DNA of 64,000 nucleotides from Streptomyces avicenniae. Its GTDB lineage: Bacteria > Actinomycetota > Actinomycetes > Streptomycetales > Streptomycetaceae. Shown here one piece after another: positions 28,605-37,078 of this stretch (positions within the stretch are counted from its first letter, which is position 1; the number at the start of each line of letters is the position of its first letter). The notes beneath the pieces were generated by a model. The model saw only the letters and a list, made by a program, of their open reading frames with translations, was not told the origin of the DNA and searched no databases. The stretch covers positions 1 through 64,000 of the forward strand of contig NZ_JOEK01000007.1 in the NCBI RefSeq assembly GCF_000719135.1, written 5' to 3'. The translations under genes and the position numbers were made by a program.

Positions 28605-29096
28605 ATGACCATAGTGACCGCCCGGTTCGACGACCCCGACGCGCGCATGCTGGACGATCTGGTGCAGGCGGAGTACGCCGAGCGGTACGACGGCGAGGGC
28701 GACGTGACGCCGCTCGACGCGGAGATGTTCGTGCCGCCGCGCGGCCTGTACCTGCTGGTCTACGACGACGCGGGCCGTCCGGTGGGCACCGGCGCCTGGC
28801 GCGCCCACGAGGACGTCGAGGAGGGCTACGCCCCCGGGGACGCCGAAGTAAAACGGATGTTCGTTCTTCGGGAGGCCCGGGGGCGCGGCCTGGCCAGGAA
28901 GGTGCTCGCGCGGCTGGAGGACGAGGCGCGGGCCGCCGGGCGGACGCGGCTCGTCCTGGAGACGGGGACGCGGCAGCCCGAGGCGATCGGGCTCTACCGC
29001 AGCAGCGGCTTCACCGAACTGCCCGCGGAGGCGGGCTTCGGCGTCTACCGCGGCACGCCGCTGAGCGTCTTCTTCGCCAAGTCGCTCCTGGCCTGA
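28605..29096 (+). CDS. GNAT N-acetyltransferase
   Basis: The 163-residue protein has the acetyl-CoA-binding stretch VKRMFVLREARGRGLARKVL (motif A, R/Q-x-x-G-x-G/A like) and the later ETGTRQPEAIGLYRSSGF. These are standard for small GNAT enzymes. The acceptor is unknown. Codons around VKRMFVL are unusually AT-rich and contain AAACGGATGTTCGTTC (28851-28866), 13 of 16 bases identical to the TetR operator at 30128. Its 3' end overlaps the convergent permease gene by 52 bases. Confidence 0.87.
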   Translation: MTIVTARFDDPDARMLDDLVQAEYAERYDGEGDVTPLDAEMFVPPRGLYLLVYDDAGRPVGTGAWRAHEDVEEGYAPGDAEVKRMFVLREARGRGLARKVLARLEDEARAAGRTRLVLETGTRQPEAIGLYRSSGFTELPAEAGFGVYRGTPLSVFFAKSLLA

Positions 29097-30049
29097 CGCC
29101 GGGCGCCGAGCAGGATCGCCCCCACGCCGAGCGCGGTCCACACGGCCAGCACGGCGACCGGCGCGGCGGCCCCGCCCCCGTCGAAGAACGCCACCGAGCG
29201 CAGCAGCGTCGCCCCGGCGCCCGTCGGCAGGAACTGCCCGAGCGTCGCGGCCGGATCGGGCAGCATCTCGGGGGCTGCCCCGGCGCCCGACCACGGGTTG
29301 CCGAGCAGCATCACGACGAGCGCGCCGAGCCCGATACCGGCCTTGCCGACGAGGGCGGCGATGCCCGCGACGGTGGCGCCGCCCGCGGCGACCGTCAGGG
29401 CGAGCACCCCGGCGACCGTGAACCAGGGGCCCTCCAGCACGCCGAGCCAGCTGTGGGCGAGCACGGCGCCCACCCCGCCGAGGAGGACGGCGGAACCGGC
29501 GAGCGCCACCAGGGCACGCGCGCCGCGCAACCGGCCGAGGGTGACGAGCGCGCCGCCCGCGATGCCCGCGAGGGCGAGCGGGAGGACGCTGGCGGTGAAC
29601 GCGCTGCCGCGCGGGTCGCCCTCGGGCGCGGGCACGACGTCGGTGACCGTGACCTCGGTGCCTGGCGGCGCCTGCTCCTGGGCGGCCTGGGTGAGGAGCT
29701 GGGCCACGACGGGGCCGCCCGCCGTGGCGGTGAGGACCTCGGTGCCGCCCGCGGGGTCGCCCGACAGCACGAAGGCGCCGTAGACGTCGCGGTCCTGCAC
29801 GGCGTCGCGGGCCGCGTCCTCGTCCGGGTAGACGTGGACGTCGAACGCGCCGTCCGTGGCGCGTAGGGCGTCCGCGACCTGGCTCGTCGCCGCGGGCGGA
29901 CCGGCGACACCCACCGGAAGATCGTTCGGCGCGGTGCGCGCCGCAGGCCAGGCGAAGGCCCAGAGGGCGAAGGCCACGAACACCGGGAGCCCCACGACGA
30001 CCGCGATGAGCGCGCGGCGGGACAGGGTGGGGTGGGGTGATGCGGGCAC
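29045..30049 (-). CDS. ABC-2/YhgE-type membrane permease
   Basis: The 334-residue protein has one N-terminal membrane helix (ALIAVVVGLPVFVAFALWAF). An extracytoplasmic domain of about 110 residues follows (NDLPVGVAGPPAATSQVADAL, DVYGAFVL), then five to six more helices. This is the layout of YhgE/Pip-like or ABC-2 permeases. No ATPase gene adjoins it. GTG at 30049 has GGGAGG upstream. It diverges from a TetR gene with operator palindromes between, so it is probably that regulator's target. Confidence 0.8.
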   Translation of the reverse strand: MPASPHPTLSRRALIAVVVGLPVFVAFALWAFAWPAARTAPNDLPVGVAGPPAATSQVADALRATDGAFDVHVYPDEDAARDAVQDRDVYGAFVLSGDPAGGTEVLTATAGGPVVAQLLTQAAQEQAPPGTEVTVTDVVPAPEGDPRGSAFTASVLPLALAGIAGGALVTLGRLRGARALVALAGSAVLLGGVGAVLAHSWLGVLEGPWFTVAGVLALTVAAGGATVAGIAALVGKAGIGLGALVVMLLGNPWSGAGAAPEMLPDPAATLGQFLPTGAGATLLRSVAFFDGGGAAAPVAVLAVWTALGVGAILLGARRQARSDLAKKTLSGVPR

Positions 30050-30067
30050 AGCTGCCTCCCCAAAAAG

Positions 30068-30083
30068 AAGGATCGTTCGTTTT
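30068..30083 (-). promoter_or_regulatory. imperfect TetR operator upstream of permease
   Basis: Read on the minus strand, AAACGAACGATCCTTC matches 13 of 16 bases of the perfect palindrome at 30128-30143. It lies 19 bases upstream of the permease GTG. Confidence 0.6.
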
Positions 30084-30127
30084 TCTTGCGAGCCCCACCG
30101 TGCGGCACGCCTCCCGGGCTTGTCAAG

Positions 30128-30143
30128 AAACGAACGTTCGTTT
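30128..30143. promoter_or_regulatory. perfect palindromic TetR operator
   Basis: AAACGAACGTTCGTTT is a perfect 16-bp palindrome, 12 bases before the tetR ATG. This is the typical form of TetR/AcrR operators and the expected autoregulatory site. Confidence 0.75.
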
Positions 30144-30155
30144 TACTATCCGCCC

Positions 30156-30764
30156 ATGCCCCGCGTATCCGCCGCACACCTTGAGGCCCGCAGGCGTCAG
30201 ATCCTGGAGGGCGCCGCCCGCTGCTTCGCCCGGGACGGCTTCCACGCGACGTCGATGCAGGACGTCCTGAAGGAGACCGGCCTGTCGGCCGGGGCGGTCT
30301 ACCGCTACTTCCCCGGCAAGGAGGCGATGATCGTCGATCTCGCCCACAGCGTCCTGCGGGCGGTCGGCGAGGTCTTCGAGGACGCGTCGCTCGCCGAACG
30401 CCCGCCCCTGCCCGACGCGATCCTGGCGAACGCCCTGACCCGCGCCACCGAATTGCTCGCCTTCCCGCCCAGCCTGGTCGTCCAGGTCTGGGCCGAGACC
30501 GTGCGCAGCCCGGAACTGGCCGAGGTGATGCGCGAGGGGCTCACCGGTCTCGTCGGGCACTGGCAGGTCATCGTGGAGACCTACCAGCGCAACGGCTGGA
30601 TGCGCGCCGACGTCCCGGCACAGCACGTCGCCAGGACCCTGGCGGCCTGCGCGCAGGGCTATCTGCTCCAGTCGGCCCTCGTCGGCCCCCTCGACACCGA
30701 CGTCGTCGTGGAGGGGCTGCGCGGCATCATGTCGATGAACGCCCCGGCCGCGCCCACGGGCTGA
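30156..30764 (+). CDS. TetR/AcrR-family repressor
   Basis: The 202-residue protein has the N-terminal helix-turn-helix RRRQILEGAARCFARDGF followed by TSMQDVLKETGLSAGAVYRYF, then a ligand domain. It lies divergent from the permease with two operator-like palindromes in the 106-base gap, so it very probably represses both genes. The inducer is unknown. Confidence 0.9.
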   Translation: MPRVSAAHLEARRRQILEGAARCFARDGFHATSMQDVLKETGLSAGAVYRYFPGKEAMIVDLAHSVLRAVGEVFEDASLAERPPLPDAILANALTRATELLAFPPSLVVQVWAETVRSPELAEVMREGLTGLVGHWQVIVETYQRNGWMRADVPAQHVARTLAACAQGYLLQSALVGPLDTDVVVEGLRGIMSMNAPAAPTG

Positions 30765-30805
30765 GCGGCCGGGCGGTCAGGCGGCCGGGCACCTGGCGCG
30801 GCGGT

Positions 30806-31378
30806 TCAGGCGCGGGCGGGCGCGAAGCGCCAGCGCGTCTGCGCGTACTCACCCTTCCTGAACCCGAACGCCGTCACCGGCGCCACCCGGTAGGCGACCG
30901 AGGTGACGCCCTCGTGGCGCAGCGTGCCGTCCGCCACGTCGAAGTGCCACGCGGCGGAGTACTTCGCCTCGAAGGCGTCCGCGATCCGCCGCAGCTCCGC
31001 GTCGTCGCGGACGAGGCGCGCGATGCCCTCCACGACGAGGTCGAGCCCGGTGAGCAGCGCGTTCCCGCCGGTGGTCAGGACGCAGTGCGCGTTGGCCGTG
31101 AGGTTGTGCGCCTTGCGCTCGTGCGGGCCTGTCGTGAAGTGCAGGGCGTCGTCCAGCCAGACGGTCAGCAGCGGCGTCACATGCGGACGCCCGTCCGGGC
31201 GGACGGTGGAGAGCCAGGAGATCTCGGCCGCCGCCAGGAGGGCGCGGGCCTCGGGCCAGGGGGTCGGGGCCGCGCCCGGCGCGCTGTACCTGGCGTCCAG
31301 TTCCGTCACCGGCTCGCGCCCGCCCACCGGCCCGTCCCCGCCCACCGGTCCTGCTCCCCGCTCGTCGTCCCGCGCCAT
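30806..31378 (-). CDS. pyridoxamine-5'-phosphate-oxidase-like flavin/F420 protein
   Basis: The 190-residue protein shows the split-barrel pattern ISWLSTVRPDGRPHVTPLLTVWLDDALHF, TGPHERKAHNL, CVLTTG and a C-terminal YRVAPVTAFGFRKG. This matches PPOX-class FMN or F420-dependent proteins, which bind a deazaflavin or flavin at the dimer interface. The first 25 residues are Gly-rich and disordered. No specific substrate can be named. Confidence 0.85.
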   Translation of the reverse strand: MARDDERGAGPVGGDGPVGGREPVTELDARYSAPGAAPTPWPEARALLAAAEISWLSTVRPDGRPHVTPLLTVWLDDALHFTTGPHERKAHNLTANAHCVLTTGGNALLTGLDLVVEGIARLVRDDAELRRIADAFEAKYSAAWHFDVADGTLRHEGVTSVAYRVAPVTAFGFRKGEYAQTRWRFAPARA

Positions 31379-31490
31379 GCGCCGACTCCTTCCGTCCGCC
31401 GGTCCGCGCCGCCAGGCCCTGCCGGGCCGGACGGCGGGAATGTCCGAAAGGTAGGACCCGCGCGCCGCGCGGAAGTCATCGGTACGGACG

Positions 31491-32450
31491 TCACCGGTCC
31501 GGGCGGGGCACGGCTCCGCCCGTCGGCGCGCGGTCGGTCAGGGCGATGAGGTGGCCCTGCCCCTGGGCGAGGCAGGTCAGCTCCCAGCCGGTGCGGGCCG
31601 TCAGCCGTTCCGGCTCGGGCGTCAACCCGTGCTGCGCGGCCAGCTCGGGCGTGTACAGGCGGGCGGTCGCCTCCAGCAACGCCGCGTACGCGTCCACCCC
31701 GGCGCGCCCGCGCCGCCAGCCGGTGAGGACCGTCCCGGCCGCGACGAGCAGTCCCGGCCACCACAGCGCGGCGACGGCGAGGTAGAGGACGCCCCAGCCC
31801 GCCAGGGTGGCGGCGCGGCTGAACGCCTCGCGGGCCGCGGTCAGCTCGGCCCGCGACGTGTCGGGCAGGATCAGCCACAGCTGGGGCCAGACGCTGGCGA
31901 GGTCGAGCGCGTATTCGCGGTCGAGCCTGACCGCGGGCGCGTTGACGCGGTCCGCCATCCAGGTGGGGCGGTCGGGACGTTCCAGGGCTATCGCGTCCCG
32001 CCGCGCGCGGGCCGTCGCCAGGTCGGGGCCCGGCGGCGGGGCGACGCCGTCCGCGCGGGCGTCGGCCAGCTCGACGACGCGCGCGTCGTACGCCTCGGCG
32101 CGCTCCGTCCAGCGCCGCAGCCGCGCGGCGGTGAGCCGCCGGGGCGCGGAGCCCGGCGTGAGCCACCAGCGTTCGGCGAGGGAGCCGAGGGCCTGGGCGG
32201 CGAGCCCGGCGCCCGCGGCGGCGAGCAGGAGGGCCAGCAGGACGAGCGCCGGGCCGCCGGTCCCGTCGAGGCGGGGCGACGCGGCCAAGGCGTCGAGCCG
32301 GTCGGCGAGCCGCCCGACGGCGAACGGGTCGGCGTGACCGAGCGTGTCCGCAGCCGCCAGCGCGGCGAGCAGGAGGGCGCCCGGCAGCACCAGCAGCGAC
32401 AGCCAGCGCTCGGCCAGGTGCTTGCCCAGCTCGGTCAGCAGCCCGCCCAT
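31491..32450 (-). CDS. membrane protein of unknown function
   Basis: The 319-residue protein has hydrophobic segments at about 15-35, 68-92 and 218-245. Between them lies a long cytoplasmic-looking region (residues about 95-210) with SAPRRLTAARLRRW and a repeated Arg/Asp pattern. Its start is one base from the stop of the Cys-containing protein at 32452, so the two form an operon. I do not recognise the family. Confidence 0.72.
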   Translation of the reverse strand: MGGLLTELGKHLAERWLSLLVLPGALLLAALAAADTLGHADPFAVGRLADRLDALAASPRLDGTGGPALVLLALLLAAAGAGLAAQALGSLAERWWLTPGSAPRRLTAARLRRWTERAEAYDARVVELADARADGVAPPPGPDLATARARRDAIALERPDRPTWMADRVNAPAVRLDREYALDLASVWPQLWLILPDTSRAELTAAREAFSRAATLAGWGVLYLAVAALWWPGLLVAAGTVLTGWRRGRAGVDAYAALLEATARLYTPELAAQHGLTPEPERLTARTGWELTCLAQGQGHLIALTDRAPTGGAVPRPDR

Positions 32451-32451
32451 G

Positions 32452-32910
32452 TCAGAGCCGCTCCCAGCGCAGCGGCGCCCCGGCGAGGTCGCAGGCGGGC
32501 GGCCGGGGCTCGGACGCGGTGGGCACCCATCGGCGCGAGCAGCTGTCGGTCGGGCACAGGAAGACGACGGCGGCGGGGCGCGGCGTCATCGGCGCCTGGG
32601 CGTACCCGGGGGCGGCGCCGCCGTACGGCCCCGGCGAGCGGTCCGCGCCCCAGTGCCTGGCCGTGTCCACGGCCCCTGGCAGGCCGACGGCGTCACCCGC
32701 GCGCCGGAGGGCGGCGTCCAGCGCCTCGACGGCGGCGGCGCGGTCGGCCTGCGTGCCGTCCCGCACGGCGGCCGTCAGGGCGTCGAGCGCGGAGGCGTCC
32801 GGCGTGTCCGCCAGCGTCTCGCGGATGTCGTCGAGGTCGGCGCAGGCCTGGGCGACGGAGGCGCGCAGCTCGGCGGCGTCGCCCGGCCGCGGGGCGGGGA
32901 TATCGCTCAC
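32452..32910 (-). CDS. unknown protein with C-terminal two-Cys-plus-one motif
   Basis: The protein of about 152 residues has a helical N-terminal half. Its C-terminus reads VVFLCPTDSCSRRWVP then PPACDLAGAPLRWERL, which could form a small metal-binding knuckle. GTG at 32910 (VSDIPAPRP) is chosen; a second GTG at 32937 is possible. It is the first gene of a two-gene unit with the membrane protein at 31491-32450. Confidence 0.68.
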   Translation of the reverse strand: MSDIPAPRPGDAAELRASVAQACADLDDIRETLADTPDASALDALTAAVRDGTQADRAAAVEALDAALRRAGDAVGLPGAVDTARHWGADRSPGPYGGAAPGYAQAPMTPRPAAVVFLCPTDSCSRRWVPTASEPRPPACDLAGAPLRWERL

Positions 32911-33015
32911 GGTGCAGACCGTACCCGTATCCGTCACCGAGGGACACAGGCCGGGGCGGGCGCGGACGTGCGCGTGGGGCGCGCCCTGAGCGGACGCGCC
33001 CCACGGGAGGCGAGG

Positions 33016-33276
33016 TCAGTGGGACTGGCCGTCGTCGCGGCGCTCGTCCCGCATCTGCTTGGCGCGCTCGCGCGCCTTGCGGGCCTGTTCCTTGCCGCGC
33101 TTCAGCGTGTCGTCCGCCTTGCCACGGCCCTCGCCGCGCTCGTCGCGGCCCTCGCCGCGCTTGTCACGGCTCTCGCCGCGCCGCTGGCCGCGGTTCTCGT
33201 CCCGCTCGTCCATGGCCTCCTTGGCCCGGTTCTGGAGCTCCTTGGCCTTGTCCCGGAACTGGTCTGAGATGCCCAT
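33016..33276 (-). CDS. small highly charged helical protein
   Basis: The 86-residue protein starts MGISDQFRDKAKELQNRAKE and continues almost wholly with Arg, Lys, Glu and Asp. It includes a GEGRDERGEGRGK repeat and a KRGKEQARKARERAKQM helix. The start region resembles CsbD-like or LEA-like small stress proteins of streptomycetes. The rest is low-complexity. No enzymatic role is likely. Confidence 0.65.
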   Translation of the reverse strand: MGISDQFRDKAKELQNRAKEAMDERDENRGQRRGESRDKRGEGRDERGEGRGKADDTLKRGKEQARKARERAKQMRDERRDDGQSH

Positions 33277-33361
33277 GCGCTGCACTCCTCCACGGGGGGA
33301 TACGGTCGGGAGCACCAGCGTCCCACGACGCGACACATGCCGCATTTCCGGCATACGACGC

Positions 33362-36300
33362 TCACCGGACGGTGCGCGGCGGCAGCGGCGGGCGGCTGCG
33401 GTCGGGCACCCCCTCGTAGCCCGGCGGCTCGGCGGCCGGTTTCCGCTCCAGCAGGTCGAGCGCGACCCGCACCGCCGTCTGGAGCACCATCGGGCGCCCC
33501 TCGGCCCAGTCGAGCGGGCCGCGCACCGCCTCGATGTCGGGCTCGACGCCGTGGTTCTCGACGCCCCAGCCGTACCCGGCGAACCAGGCGGCGTTCATCG
33601 GCACGGTGATGTCCGTCTCGTCGCCGAGGCGGTGGTCGCCGGTGATCCCGACGACGCCGCCCCAGGTGCGGGTGCCGACGACCGGGCCGATCCCCAGCAG
33701 CCGGAACGCCGCCGTGATCATGTCGCCGTCCGACGAGGTGGCCTCGTCCGCGACGGCGACGACAGGGCCGCGCGGCGCGTTGGAGGCGTACGAGACGGGC
33801 TGCTCGTTGCGCGTCAGGTCCCAGCCGAGGATGGTGCGGGTCAGCTTCTCGACGACCAGCTCGCTGATGTTGCCGCCCGCGTTGCCACGCACGTCCACGA
33901 TGAGCGCGGGCCGCGCGAACTCCAGGCGCAGGTCCCGGTTGAACTGGGCCCAGCCCGAGCCGCCCATGTCGGGGATGTGCACGTACCCGCAGGCGCCGCC
34001 GCTCAGTTCGCGCACGACCTCGCGCCGCCTGACGACCCAGTCCTGGTAGCGCAGCGACCGGTCGTCGATCAGCGGCACGACGGCGATGCGGCGGCGGGCC
34101 CCGGGGTTGGCCTCCTCGGCGAACGTCAGCTCCACGCTCGTGCCGCCGGTCCCCGCCAGCAGCGGCCACGGCCCGGTCACCGGATCGACGGGCCGCCCGC
34201 CGACGTGCGTGAGCAGCGCGCCCTCGCGCACGCCGGTGCCCGCGAGCGGGGAACGGGCCCGGGAGTCGGACGAGTCGCCGGGCAGGATGCGCTGGAGCTG
34301 CCAGGCGCCCTCCTTGGTGCGGCACAGGTTCGCGCCGAGCAGGCCCTGCGCGCGCTGGTAGTGCGGCGGGCCCTCGTCGCGCCGGGCCGGGGTGACGTAC
34401 GCGTGCGAGGTGCCCAGCTCGCCGACCGTCTCGTACAGCAGGTCGGCGAACTCGTCGGGGCTCGCGACGCGTTCCACCAGCGGCCGGTACTGCGCGAGGA
34501 CCGCCTCCCAGTCCACGCCCGACATGCCGGGGTCCCAGAAGTGGTCGCGGACGATGCGGCCCGCCTCGTCGAACGACTGGCGCCACTCGGCCCCTGGATC
34601 GGCGACGTGCACGATCCGCCGCAGGTCCACGTGGACCGTCGAGTCGCCGTCGCCCGACTCGGTGGCGGGCACGGCGCGCAGGTCGTTGTCCTCGCTGACG
34701 ACCAGCCGCGAGCCGTCGCCGCTGACGGAGAACCAGTCCACGTCGTCGGTGAGTTCGGTGCGCTTGGCCTTGGCCAGGTCGAAGTGCTCCAGGGTGGGCC
34801 TGCCCGAGGTGTGGTCGGGGTTCACGAACGTCTCGCCGAGCGCGCCGGAGATCGGCCAGCGCAGCCACACCAGGCCGCCGCCGGAGACCGGCCGCAGCGA
34901 GGAGTACTTCGAGGCGGCGACGGGGAACGGCGTGACGCGGCTGCCGAGCCCTTCGGCCTCGACGTGCACGGTGCCGTCCTCGTTGCCCGTGTCGTCCGGG
35001 TCGAGCCCGCCCGCGGCCGGGCGGCCCTCCGGGGTGATCGCGAACGGCGAGCGGGTCGCGGAGGACAGCGGCACCAGGTAGGGGCGGCAGCCGAGGGGGA
35101 AGGAGAGGTCACCGGTGTGGACGTCGTAGACCGGGTCGAAGCCGCGCCAGGACAGGAACGCGAGGTAGCGGCCGTCGCTCGTGAAGACGGGCTCCTCGTC
35201 CTCGAAGCGGCCGTCGGTCACGTCCAGGACGGTCCGCTCGCCGGGGGCGAGCCGCACGATCTTGATCTGGGTGAGCGTCCGGCCCACGCCGGGCTGGGCC
35301 CAGGCGAGCCACTGCGAGTCGGGCGAGAAGGCGAGGTCGCGGACCGGGCCGTTGACGGAGCGGATGACCTCGACGACGCCCTCGGCGACCTCCCCGGCAT
35401 CGACGCCCACGTCCTCGGCCTCCTCTTCCTCCTCGGTCTCCTCCGTCTCTTCCTCCGTCTCTTCCTCCGCCGACTCCTCGGCCGTCTCCTCCGACTCCTC
35501 TTCCTCCGTCTCCGCCGACTCCTCGGCCTCCTCGGGGCCCTCCTCGTCCGACGGCTCCTCCTGCGGCACCCGCACGACCAGCAGCCGCCCGTCGTGGGTC
35601 GCCACCGCCATCACCGTGCCGTCGGGGGACGAGACGAACTCCCGCACCCGCCCCAGCTCGCCCCGCGCCACGCGCACCGGGTCACGCCCGCCGCCCGCGC
35701 GCGGCAGGTAGGCGATCTCGATCGCGTCCTCCCCCTCGGCGTCCGTGAGGTACGCGACCCGGCCGGTGTCGCCCAGCATCTCGGGCTGCCGCACCCGCAC
35801 GCCGTCCGTCACCGCCATGGCCCGCGCGGGCCCGTCGCGGTGCGTCAGCCAGTACAGCCCGCCGCGCACGCACACCGCGCTGGCGCGGCCCGTGGTGTCC
35901 ACGGCGAGGGAGTCCACGTGCGCGGCCGTGTGCACCTGGTACGGGCGGCGGCCGGTGCGCGGGCCGCCGAGGCGCAGCGGCAGCCGCCGCGGCACGGACC
36001 CGGGGACCAGCTCGTCCACGGCCCACAGCTCGCCCGCGCACTGGTAGACGACGCGCCGCCCGTCCGTGGACGCGTGCCGGGCGTAGAACGTGTCGTGGTC
36101 GGTGTGGCGCCACAGCTCCGAGCCGTCGGGGCGGCAGGAGTAGAGGTTGCCGATCCCCTCGTGGTCGGAGAGGAACGCGATCCGGTCGCCGACGATCATC
36201 GGGCTGTCGAGGTGGCCGCCCAGCTCGGCCAGGACGCGGCTGCCGTGGTACCAGAGCTTGCCCATGGCGCCGCCCCGGTAGCGCTTCCACGCCGCCGGTT

Positions 36301-36889
36301 CGAGCGGCGCCTTGCCGGTGAGCAGCAGCGTGCGACGGTCGCCGCCCGTGCCCGCCACGGCGAGGTCGGCGACGGGCCCCCAGGGGAGCTGGTCGCCGGG
36401 ACCGCCGCCGACCGGCACGGTGTAGGCCCAGGTGAAGTACGCGAACGGCTGCCCGTGCGACCCGACGGCCAGGACGCGGCTCGCGCCCGAGGCGTCCGGC
36501 GGCGTCCAGCCGCAGACCCGGGTGTCGTAGGACGCCCAGTGGGTGAGCTGCCTGACCTGGCCGCCGTCCACGGGCGCCAGGTGGATCTCCGGGTCGTGGG
36601 TGCGCCAGCTCGTGAACGCGATGGCGCGTCCGTCGGGAGAGAAGCGGGGAACACCGAGCCGGGTACGATCGACAGTCAGCCGCCAGGCGCGTTCCACCGT
36701 GCCGCGGCTCCGGCTCGGCAACGGTGCCAGCCAGAGATCGTCCTCGGCGACGAAGCACAGCAGCTCGCCGTTGACGTGGGGAAAGCGAAGATATCCGTCG
36801 GGATCGGACCCACCTGCCCCTGGATCGACGGGGGACGCGGCGGCAAGGTCATGGGCGGATGGCTCGGATGTGTGGCTCACAGGTCCCAT
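33362..36889 (-). CDS. tricorn protease homologue (S41 family)
   Basis: The 1175-residue protein has, in order: an N-terminal beta-propeller rich in WxxDG-type repeats (residues about 30-400), a second propeller (about 500-760), a C1 helical domain, a PDZ-like domain and an S41 protease domain. The catalytic Ser lies near residue 1050 (VADEATSSDGDMITAAF). Tricorn degrades proteasome peptides to short oligopeptides. Between the propellers (about residues 440-495) lies an extreme Glu-rich insertion with runs such as TEEEEEAEDVG. The ATG at 36889 is preferred over a TTG at 36916. It diverges from the MmpL gene. Confidence 0.93.
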   Translation of the reverse strand: MGPVSHTSEPSAHDLAAASPVDPGAGGSDPDGYLRFPHVNGELLCFVAEDDLWLAPLPSRSRGTVERAWRLTVDRTRLGVPRFSPDGRAIAFTSWRTHDPEIHLAPVDGGQVRQLTHWASYDTRVCGWTPPDASGASRVLAVGSHGQPFAYFTWAYTVPVGGGPGDQLPWGPVADLAVAGTGGDRRTLLLTGKAPLEPAAWKRYRGGAMGKLWYHGSRVLAELGGHLDSPMIVGDRIAFLSDHEGIGNLYSCRPDGSELWRHTDHDTFYARHASTDGRRVVYQCAGELWAVDELVPGSVPRRLPLRLGGPRTGRRPYQVHTAAHVDSLAVDTTGRASAVCVRGGLYWLTHRDGPARAMAVTDGVRVRQPEMLGDTGRVAYLTDAEGEDAIEIAYLPRAGGGRDPVRVARGELGRVREFVSSPDGTVMAVATHDGRLLVVRVPQEEPSDEEGPEEAEESAETEEEESEETAEESAEEETEEETEETEEEEEAEDVGVDAGEVAEGVVEVIRSVNGPVRDLAFSPDSQWLAWAQPGVGRTLTQIKIVRLAPGERTVLDVTDGRFEDEEPVFTSDGRYLAFLSWRGFDPVYDVHTGDLSFPLGCRPYLVPLSSATRSPFAITPEGRPAAGGLDPDDTGNEDGTVHVEAEGLGSRVTPFPVAASKYSSLRPVSGGGLVWLRWPISGALGETFVNPDHTSGRPTLEHFDLAKAKRTELTDDVDWFSVSGDGSRLVVSEDNDLRAVPATESGDGDSTVHVDLRRIVHVADPGAEWRQSFDEAGRIVRDHFWDPGMSGVDWEAVLAQYRPLVERVASPDEFADLLYETVGELGTSHAYVTPARRDEGPPHYQRAQGLLGANLCRTKEGAWQLQRILPGDSSDSRARSPLAGTGVREGALLTHVGGRPVDPVTGPWPLLAGTGGTSVELTFAEEANPGARRRIAVVPLIDDRSLRYQDWVVRRREVVRELSGGACGYVHIPDMGGSGWAQFNRDLRLEFARPALIVDVRGNAGGNISELVVEKLTRTILGWDLTRNEQPVSYASNAPRGPVVAVADEATSSDGDMITAAFRLLGIGPVVGTRTWGGVVGITGDHRLGDETDITVPMNAAWFAGYGWGVENHGVEPDIEAVRGPLDWAEGRPMVLQTAVRVALDLLERKPAAEPPGYEGVPDRSRPPLPPRTVR

Positions 36890-36935
36890 GCTTCGGTTCC
36901 CCGATTGCACCGGCAAGTCCTTGGACCCGAGCCTT

Positions 36936-36951
36936 TGTGATTCAAGTCACA
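36936..36951. promoter_or_regulatory. CRP-like palindrome in divergent promoter region
   Basis: TGTGATTCAAGTCACA is a perfect TGTGA-N6-TCACA palindrome and also fits GTG-N6-GNCAC, the motif I remember for Streptomyces Crp. It sits 46 bases upstream of the tricorn ATG and 128 bases upstream of mmpL. Confidence 0.6.
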
Positions 36952-37078
36952 ATCACAACCGGTGGCTCATCTTCCGGGCACCGGCCGGGCGTCTCGCCGT
37001 ACGAGTCGTGAACTTCCCGGTTTCACGCTCTTCTCGCCCCATGACACGACACGACATCCGGACAGGAGAACCTGCCCC

